A DNA stretch of 64,000 bases from Tigriopus japonicus. Lineage: Eukaryota > Arthropoda > Copepoda > Harpacticoida > Harpacticidae. Under the pieces are notes generated by a model. The model worked only from the letters and a program-made list of their open reading frames with translations, was not told the origin of the DNA and did no database searches. Below are positions 55,721 to 64,000 of the stretch, piece by piece. The stretch lies in assembly GCA_010645155.1 (NCBI GenBank), contig CM021315.1, forward strand, positions 11,224,558 through 11,288,557, written 5' to 3'. Position 1 is the stretch's first letter; each line of letters opens with the position of its first letter. A program made the position numbers and the translations under genes.

Positions 55721-56450
55721 CATAATTTAAAACCTTCGCAATGAAATTTTGCCGACTCTGCTTGTCTATGTAATAGTTGTGAGAGTGAGATCATAGGTAT
55801 AAGCTGCGAAGCGACTAGATCCACACAAAAACCGCGGCATCTGTTTTGAGTGGATTCAAACTTTGTCACGCATGGTTGTTGTCGTCGTCACCACCAAGTG
55901 CGCAGTCCATCACGAAAAGTACTATCTCGTTGGGAATGTACTAGTTCTCTTTTCTCGTTGCTCCAGTAGTTCACAATTGCTACCTACTTTGGCTTTTGGC
56001 TTGACAATGCCAGTGGTTAGCTCATTTCTTCTCTATTTTGCTTGGAGTAAAGACAGCTTTGGCCAATATAATATATCTAAAGACTCACATATTTGCCATT
56101 TGAAATTGTTCCAACTTAATCTGGGAGCAGATTTCCCAAAAGTGTAGATAAAAAGTGCATTTACTTGTTCACTCTCAACTCAATTTTTGTTGCAAGTCAG
56201 ATCCCACAATAATTCATAAATTCATAAACCAACAACTCTGTGGTGTTTCCTAGGGATCTCTTATCTTTGAACTAAATGATTCTAAAGAGTCCTTTCTCAA
56301 AGAGTTCTTTCTCAAATGCCATTAAGTAATCTAGAAGAATTTCAGCTTCTTAAAGCTGGGCATCTCTATTTGACCATCTTGAGCCCAATTCTAAGCAAAA
56401 CAGAAGACATAAGCTGACCAGCAGCAACATTCATATAAATACTATTCATG

Positions 56451-56601
56451 TACCTGCAAAGGAAGGGAGTAATGGCCAAAATCCGTTGAAGGGAGTTTCA
56501 ATTTTTGGGGACCTGAGGGCGTCAGCCCACGGGGCGTCAATTGAAATGAAAGAAGTGATGTCATATCTTGGCCATTACTCCCTACATTTGTGGGTGCATA
56601 T
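56451..56601. repeat. 150-bp foldback, arms around GGGAGTAATGGCCAA
   Basis: Arms at about 56451-56482 and 56567-56601 are inverted complements, perfect over GGGAGTAATGGCCAA and imperfect outside. The region between is GC-richer than its surroundings. MITE-like; no target duplication assigned. Confidence 0.65.
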
Positions 56602-56999
56602 GGTATTATGTCGACCAACTTATCCATTTGGGACTTCTGTTACAGTTTTTCCACCCTGAAAATCAATTCAACCATGGACATTTGTACTCTCCAACTAGCA
56701 TGCTTTGCCTAATCAATACCATTTTTAGGATCTAGCTCTGTTCACCTCACTTACATCAGTTGTTGTGTTGGCTACTTAGTGCCTTAGTATAAATGCTTAC
56801 CAAAATTACTTCATTAAATCATTCCCAGTAAATGAGATGGGGCTTCAGACGTACAAGTAATTATGCGTTTGAGATAATACATCTCAAACGCGGCAAAACG
56901 GGCAATAAAGTGACTTGTAGGGCAATAAAATGATCTGTAGGTCAATGAAGTAAGTTAAAATTGATTTAAAATCCAAGATGTCTCGATTATATTACTTCT

Positions 57000-57115
57000 T
57001 TTTTTTTTGGGGGGGGGGGGGTGGATTTTTTAATACCACTACAAGGAATGCGATTCCCTGTAAAGAGAGTTAAAGATTAATATAGTTTATATAATTACCG
57101 TTTAATGCAATTTCG
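57000..57115 (-). mobile_element. LINE 3' end, severely 5'-truncated copy
   Basis: On the minus strand it reads from the LINE's coding end (AAACGGTAATTATATAAA) through TTTACAGGGAATCGCATTCC-TTGTAGTGGTATTAAAAAATCC to about 12 Cs and an A-rich run. It lies about 65 bases from the isolated exon copy. Confidence 0.8.
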
Positions 57116-57179
57116 AGTTTAAATTTAATACATTACAAGTATTTAAACGTAAGTACAATTGCATGTTTAGTTTCTGTAC

Positions 57180-57364
57180 CTGCTAAAAGGAGAGGGTTCC
57201 TCTTGGGGCACGCTTAGAGATACAGAGCCATCGTCTCCAAAGAGAGTCACTCTGGCCTCACTTTCGATTAAAGGTCTTTCCCCTCCAGCAAAGGCCACAA
57301 CTATAGCGTAGTCAAAGTCGTCCTCTTGTGTCCATCTTGTTGTCTCAGCGCCATTGGTTCCCCT
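57180..57364 (-). pseudogene. Diverged copy of exon 5 of the secreted-protein gene
   Basis: The minus strand encodes NGAETTRWTQEDDFDYAI, then LIESEARVTLFGDDGS and SVPQEEPSPFSR, clearly related to exon 5 at 44393-44586 (NGAETISW..., EDDFDYAI, SVPQEEPSPQSR). By eye about 60 percent of residues are the same. It has a TAG acceptor (minus, before 57364), a GTACAG donor after 57180, no internal stop, and ends in phase 2 as exon 5 does. No neighbouring exons were found on either side, and LINE sequence lies just downstream. It may be one exon of a paralogue whose other exons lie beyond recognition, or a fragment duplication. Absence of stops suggests a recent or still used exon. Confidence 0.75.
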
Positions 57365-60351
57365 CTACATGACAAATTGTAAAGTTGGGTTATTTTCTAT
57401 TGGGATATTAGCTCGGTCAAAATGGCTGAAATGGCACGTTTTCATAGGAGCTGATATCTAGGGTACAAAAAATCAAGCAACATTGAAAATGAAGCTTCGG
57501 CGCCTGGAAGTATCTTGTGGCACGGAAGGTTTTAGTAATCTCGTCAAAACTCTGACCACCAACGAATGAAAAAAGAGAAAAAAGGCTGATTCGGCGATGG
57601 TTCGGAAAAGGATTTTTACATTTTGAAGACTTAAACCTTTCCTGTATCTGAAATTCTTTGAAATAGGTTGGATGGGAAATTTGGACAACTTTGGTTAGAA
57701 TTTGGTAAAAATATGGACAGCTTATGTATTTGTTCTTGCATGAAAAACAAATCAGCAAAGGACCGCTGATATTGTATAATTACAAGTGTAAGAGATGTGA
57801 AAAAAAATCGAACTGTCAAATTTCAAGACCGAAAAGACCCCCAACCAAATGTAATGTTTTTACAAATGCTTCAATTCAATAACAATGTTCGGTTAAAGGG
57901 GTTAATTATTTTTTATTTAAAAAAAAGGATCTGTGTATATTCTTGCAAAATATACAGCCAATACGTCCAAACTTGCAATCCAACCAATTGCATGGCATCT
58001 AAGTCATAAAGGCAATCTTTCAAATATCGAACCCCCACTGCAGTTGGCCCAGAGTGATGATTTGCTGGAATTTTGATTTTTGTCTTTCTTCCAAGTATCA
58101 TCAATGCTATTTTGCTTGCTTGTGCGCTTCAATGTAGTCCAAGAAATACCCGCGAACAATTCTAGTTTTCTGACATTGGTTGGTAAAGTTTTTAACTTAT
58201 GTAACATTATTTTTAATTGACATTTTTTTATATTTACATTAATAATAATAATAGCGTAGATTTGATCATTTAACAAGCCTTTGCAATTTGAAAGCGGCGA
58301 AGCGCTCCCAAGTAAATCTGATCGTAAAAAAATTGTCATGTCAGATGAAAATGTTTTTGGGTAATGTTTTCGTCGCATTTTAATGAAGTTTTATTTTCTT
58401 GTTTATTTTCATAAGGGTATTTTTTACAAATTTAAGCCTGAACGTAGGATAAATTCAATCAAAATTAGGGACAGCAATACTCGAAAAACAAAAAATAATT
58501 CTTTTTTAAACAATATTTTGCGGTGGATGAAAAAATACACACAGCACATAAAGTCTCATAATTTAAGAAAAAAGGTTGTTGTTGAATGGCAATTCTCTTA
58601 TATTTACCGCTGACCATGCACCAAATAGAACTTTCCCCCTTTCGGTTCTCAATCGAGGTGGGCGCTCTCAAAAAATAAGCAAACTTTACGAACAGATTAA
58701 ACATAGGTGCGACAACAACAAAAACATGTATTATACACCAAAAGATTTATCAGCAAATTGCCTAAAGTCTTATTTTTTTAATGTGACGCGCACCCCCCTT
58801 TTCTGAAGGAATTTGAATTTAATTGATTTTATTTGTCACTTCTACACATTCCAAGATGAAATTTAAAATAATTCCGAATATTAAAATGAAACACACTCTG
58901 GAGTTTCAAAACTTGGCTCAGTTGTAGCACACATGTAGGTGTTTATTTACATATAAAATTGTGACGATTCTGTTGATAATGGCGGGGAACTCATAAACAA
59001 AATTTTGGAATTTTTAGTTTTTATTTAAGATTTTGCCTTGAGGCGACAACTTTTCAACGCAGTTTTAACCAAAGAAATCTGCAAAAACATTAAAAAAAAA
59101 TCAATTTAACATTCTATGACGTGCATTTTCCAAAATCGAAAGATTTTGATGAAAGAGTAGAAATTTTTGATTTGTCTGACAAGAAAACTTTGAATTTAGA
59201 TTTATTTAAATCCAACAAAATTGTTCAATGTCAATAAATAGATTTCTAGATATGGCATGTGAAAGCATTGATATAAAGTTTCAGTCAAATATATGGACAA
59301 AGCTGTGATTGAATTTACTTTTAGTATATGTATCTAGAAAACTATTTTTTGACATCCAACAAACAACCAGATTTCACCTTTTTGAACATCACTATTTAGT
59401 TAAGGCTTAAAATACAAAAAAATCAAGAGATCATTTCTTCAACCAATTCAAAATTTTCTATTACTACACTTTAAAACCTGAAATTTCCTCCTCTGGGCCC
59501 ACTGTCCACTGTCAAAGTGCCCAAGTTCAAATGAGCCACCTACCTTCCTTTGCCAAACAAGGCTTTTCTTCTGCTTCAGGCAGTGGCGGTAAAATTTGTG
59601 AAAATGTCACGGCAACCTCTCATGCATGCTTAATTAATCCTGGAAAAAATGTCAGCTTAAACGCCCTGATGAGCGCCTCTTGTGATAAAATTGAAACATA
59701 ATTGCCCGATGGTTATTCGTAATGCCATTCTTTGGGAAAAAATTAAACATTTTCTTCACAGTAAAATTTCTCCAAAATACGCGATTTTAATAACATAATA
59801 CCACTACAAAGAAATAAAGACATGAAGGGAAAAACCTGATGTTTTGCTAAAGGGTGGCATTAACACTCACTCCACTAGCTGGCTACCATGTCTCAATTTG
59901 ACCACAAGAGGCGCTGATCACGGCGTAAAAGGTAACAATTTTTGCAAGGTTAATTGTGTTTACGTATGCCCAGTAATCCTGCTATTTTTGGAAATGAGTT
60001 AATACCAAACCAACTAGTTTCCGTAGAGTGTTTCTTCAAATTGATTAGGAGGTATTTCCTCGGTTCGCCTCGTTTCCGCAAATAGACTCACATAGATTCA
60101 AATAGATTCATCCATTAACAAACTAGTTTTTGCATTAACCGGACACGTTTCTTGGAACTACGAGTGGAAGCATTGTTTTATGTGTGTGAGGATACCTTTT
60201 TTTGCTCTCGCCAAAAAAGTATTTTGGAATGTTTGAAATCATCTGAAAAAAGAGTGTAATTATCTTTCTGTCAATGATTTAACTCAAAAATTGGAAGTTG
60301 TTGATGCTGAAATAAAATAATCTATTGATATTGAAAATCTGAAGAAGGAAT
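57365..60351. other. 3-kb stretch without recognised gene
   Basis: AT-rich. A 113-codon minus-strand frame at 57417-57758 lies upstream of the isolated exon but has no matching domain. Nothing else can be supported. Confidence 0.4.
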
Positions 60352-61939
60352 CTATGGGCAGTACCAAAATTGAAAGTGGTGGCCTCTGGTGGTAGACCTG
60401 CACTTCTTTCCGGGCTAAATCCTTCGAGGCTTTGCTCTATTAGTACATTCAAGTGGGCTCGTTTTACAACAAATTTTATTAAATTTAGGTTGGCTTTTTT
60501 GAAATCCAAATGTTACTTTCACATCTGTAGAAGTCATCTTTCTTCAAAAGAAATGCTCTAAATTCCTTCAAAAACCGAGGTTTAACTATTTCCAAGTCTT
60601 TACAGTCTACCTTGGGTGCAGACGGTGCAGTCCACCATAGACATTCTCTTTTTCCTTTCTTGCAAAAGAGCAGCGGTTCGGCTGGAGGGAAAATGCCCGC
60701 ACCGTCCACAAGACGTGCCCACACCAACACAAAAGCGACATGGTGACGAAGTTTAGCTCTGAGAAACCAAATAGGCTATTTTTTTCTCGGGAGGGGCTTT
60801 AAGCTTTCAAAAATTATTATTCAGTTATTTTAAATTTTGATTAGCCCTATTTAGCCTTTCTTTGGTCATTACAAAAGTGTTTAGTCCCTGTTTTGTTCTG
60901 AAGACTTGTGCTTTTAAATTATAGTGAAAAACAATGCATCATTATGTTATTACAAAATTTTAGTGACAATTTTCCTTCTATTAACACTTTTGAAAATATT
61001 ACAATATCCTGAATCACTTGTGTGATTAATATTTCTAAATGAAGAGAGGTTCTGTGTGATTGTTTTTAATTTTCGTTTTCCGCTATGATATTTACACTAA
61101 AGATAAGATACATTACATTAGATTCTACAACGAAGCATCAAAACTATTTAAGCTTTTTTCGACTTTTTGATGAAAATGCATTCATTACATGCTTGTTTCA
61201 TTCCAAGATTGAGCCACAAAAGTTGGTTTGGTTTGGACACTGTTTGCTGGTCACACTTGTTAAGAAGGAAAATGAAGACTTGTGCTTTCAAAACGGACGG
61301 AAACCTTGGGAAAGCGCCTTAAGCTGATTGGCTTGTCCGGCCTGTGGAATTAGTCAGTTGAGAACCCTTGGTGGCGGGCCGGGTCGGACGGTGTTTGCAC
61401 GTTTTATCAAAACATTGGCCTAAGCGGCCTCCCAAGGAAATCGGCCAGCTTGATCGAACATCAGGTCTTGCCTGATAGCCTCAGCATGATCCGTGGCATC
61501 AGCTATCACATTTCTTACTGCCTCCTCTCACTTGAAAAGCTGACACAAAGTTCCGTACATGCTCGCCCTCTTAATCACTGAGTGTCTGTTGCATTGGTCA
61601 GGTGAAAAAGAAATGTAATTTCTGCCGGCCGGTAGATGAGTGGCCTCATCTGTCAAAGCAGATGTAAGGAGGCTATGTTGGCAGTAGAGCAAGGACAAAT
61701 ATTAAAATGAAGTTAGAATCAAAGAATAGATTCTACAAAATAAAGAAATGCCTCAATTTAATCATTTGAACGTTTATGTGTCTTAACTTGAACAACATTG
61801 CGATCGGCTTCAAAAATATTCTGTCAGGAAGATTCTCCTTTCACCCTGGCCAAATGACCGGTTCCGCCCGAACAACTTAGGCCAAGAAACGCTAGGTGGA
61901 CCCTCACATGTGTTGGGAGTTAATCTCGAAGCCCTATAG
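60352..61939 (-). repeat. 1.57-kb repeat of unknown class, copy 2 (inverted)
   Basis: Reverse-complement counterpart of 7801-9365, about 51 kb away. It is bounded by CTATGGGC on the left and GCCCTATAG on the right. It has a few small indels relative to copy 1, for example extra bases near 60745-60780. The LINE fragment at 61941 directly abuts its right end. Confidence 0.75.
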
Positions 61940-61940
61940 T

Positions 61941-62525
61941 TATAGAAGAAATAAAGACAAATCCAAAGCTTTCTATTTTTACCCCAATTCTAAAAGAAAA
62001 TCCAAGCCAAAAGTAGGTCCATTTAGACAGGCCAAAAATGTCGTTACAAGTTCAGATACTCCAGCTGATATTCTAAGCGACCAATTTCAAAAGGTATTTT
62101 CAATACCTTACATCACCTCTGCTTCTCCCCGGTCTTAAAATCCAAAATTGAATTTGACTTCACGGTCTCTAACCATAGCACAAACAGCAATACAAGAATT
62201 AAAATTATTCAGTTCGCCAGGCCCAGACGGTGTTACTGCCCAGTTTCTTGTCAAGTGTTCTAAAACTTTGGCCCCAATCTTCGCTTATCTCATGCGTCGA
62301 ACACTGGATAACAACGAGTTTCCAGAGGTTCTGAAAATGTCTCACTTTGTCCTACTCTTCAAAGGTGGTGACGAATCTCTACCGGAAAATTACAGGCCAA
62401 TTTCTCTCACAGCAAATGTTGCCAAGGTCTTGTAGAAAATTGTGTGCTTGAATACATAGAAAAATATAATCTTTCAAACCATCATGGTTTCAGAGCCCAC
62501 TTCAGCACTTTAACTCAGCTGCACA
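61941..62525 (+). pseudogene. Fragment of a related but distinct LINE
   Basis: Translation shows FQKVFSIP, SSPGPDGVTAQFLVKCSKTL, FKGGDESLPENYRPISLTANVAKV and, after a frame change, HHGFRAHFSTLTQL. The order matches the finger region of the LINE RT at 12.8-13.3 kb, but it differs at many residues, so it is a separate subfamily. Stops lie at 62136-62138 and 62433-62435. The catalytic palm is missing, and both ends are truncated. Confidence 0.8.
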
Positions 62526-64000
62526 GATTTACCTCAATATAAACCAAGGTGTGACCACAAATATCCACAAATGCAAGATACTTGCCTATTTTGGAGGAAA
62601 ATTTTCACACAGAGCTAACCAAAGGTTGCCAAAATATATCTAGAAGTTCCGAAGATTGTTTCCCCAAGTGTGTCCAAAAATGTAGCATAGACCAAGAACC
62701 ACTGTACTACAGGACGAATTTCAGAGCAGTGTCTATGACGTCATCAATCCACCTTGCGTTTGATCATCACTGATCCGTCATTAATTCTAGGTTGAGAGAA
62801 GTTCATTATTCATTTGCGAGGAAAAGAGAATTCAGTCAGGGACGCCACTCAAACATGTTATTACAATCTATTCATTTCTTTTCATAAGCAAAGCTCATTA
62901 CATTGGATTTTGAAAAACGATTTGAAACTTTGAAGTCATTGAAAGATTTATGTGAATCAATAATCTATTATAATATTGTTTCTTTTGCCCATGGCAACCC
63001 TGGTTTAGTTTGAGAATTCTCCATGTGGTGTCAGTGTTTGTTCGTTTGACAGGGTGACCACTTGAACGAGAGGTTCAATGAGAGGGGCAACATTTCTTAT
63101 CTTCTTTAAAACAGAAATTGTGTTCTTTTTGTATTCTTTTAACTCAATATTTTAAGCCAGTTTTTGACAGTGGTCTTTGAACTATTTTTGGAGAGGGTTG
63201 TTCAATGTTGGAAAGAAGTGGTCAATTTAGGTTATGAACCAACCCTAATCAATTTGGTCACCTTAAGAAACGTGCGACCATTGTGAATTGAGCTTAAAAG
63301 AAGATGCCACTCAAAAGCTTTGTGGATTTACCTCTCATTCTGGTTATCTTGCCATCTCCAAGTGTCACATTCTAGTGTTTTAGTGCACAAAGAAATCCAG
63401 TCGTGCTGATTGAGAAAGAAAATTTGGATGGGTCGTGTGTGGCCCTTCAAAGAAAAAGAGAGCTTGACTTCATCCTTCTTTCTTTCTTCCTATCAAAGAA
63501 CATCGTATTCTCCATTGATGAGAACTACTCTAAGTCATTTGCGTCACCTATGTGTTTGTTCAGCGTGCTTTTGAGCATTACATCTTACTCTCAGATCATT
63601 CAATGGATAGATAGATGGACAAGAAATGGATCGTAGGATTCAGGGAATATTGGTCTTCTCTTGTCACTATTGCAAACTTTGGTGTGGTGATTCAACATGA
63701 AAATGAATTGGAAAAAGCAATGGAATCATCACCAATTAGACCAGGACAAGCACGTGGAATTGAAGTGGCAACCCTCAGATACAGAGACAGACTACTTTTG
63801 GCTGAAGTCCTACAACTTTGAGAAAGATCAATTATGAGAAGACCAGTCAACACAAGACATCAATGGTTAACCAACCACAAGAGAGGGCCTTCATGGCTGG
63901 ATTGGACTACATCCACAAAGAAGCTAAAATTTGCTGATGATTTGAAGATCATGGGGATTATCTTGCAACCTCAAGACGAGAAATGAGCCCAAAGTGCCTT
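62526..64000. other. Terminal stretch, no recognised gene
   Basis: Frames at 63403-63636 and 63615-63821 overlap and are of unknown nature. The stretch from about 63600 to 63985 has a less AT-rich, coding-like feel in plus-strand frames (for example GQARGIEVATLRYRDRLLLAEVLQL), but stops follow and no domain is recognised. It may be a decayed element or part of a gene running off the window. Confidence 0.3.

Overview
The window is eukaryotic genomic DNA from what is most likely an arthropod, perhaps a crustacean. It is AT-rich, gene-poor and packed with transposable elements. The support is one multi-exon gene with GT-AG introns, two tRNA-derived SINE families, several non-LTR retrotransposon copies, hAT-like and P-like DNA transposons, a Ty3/gypsy provirus, and degenerate TTAGG (arthropod telomere-type) repeats at 23.6 kb. 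The species cannot be named from sequence alone.

Layout. 0-10 kb: a nonautonomous hAT-like element (1369-2647, 8-bp target duplication) inserted in an older repeat, a foldback hairpin, SINE A, foldback repeats, and the first copy of a 1.57-kb repeat (7801-9365). 10-15 kb: a fragment of one LINE and a longer copy of another (12340-14666) whose reverse transcriptase has stops and a frameshift. 17-26 kb: SINEs, a broken THAP/P-element-like transposase (20699-22315) beside an assembly gap, TTAGG repeats, and a degenerate tandem array interrupted by SINE A. 27.5-30 kb: a decayed minus-strand LINE split by a TIR element with a 6-bp target duplication.

30.3-40.1 kb is the centrepiece: a structurally complete minus-strand Ty3/gypsy provirus. 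It has two LTRs, a GTAC target duplication, primer-binding site, gag, protease, RT-RNase H, integrase, a separate uninterrupted dUTPase reading frame, an errantivirus-like env and a polypurine tract. Gag, pol and env carry stops or frameshifts; the dUTPase frame does not.

40.4-46.0 kb holds the one convincing host gene: six phase-compatible exons encoding a secreted protein with a signal peptide, a threonine tract, a carboxypeptidase-regulatory-like beta domain and a second domain with a WG-DLDSW pattern. A diverged copy of its fifth exon lies alone on the minus strand at 57180-57364. 47-64 kb: further LINE fragments, a gypsy RT scrap, a hAT MITE with an 8-bp target duplication (53782-54029), two extremely short LINE 3' ends and an inverted second copy of the 1.57-kb repeat (60352-61939).

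The elements are connected. SINE A ends in the same 3' sequence as the LINE, which suggests it borrows the LINE's machinery. Three LINE ends share a poly-C/poly-A terminus. Several insertions are nested, so relative ages can be read. All calls were made by eye from sequence and translation; no database search was run.
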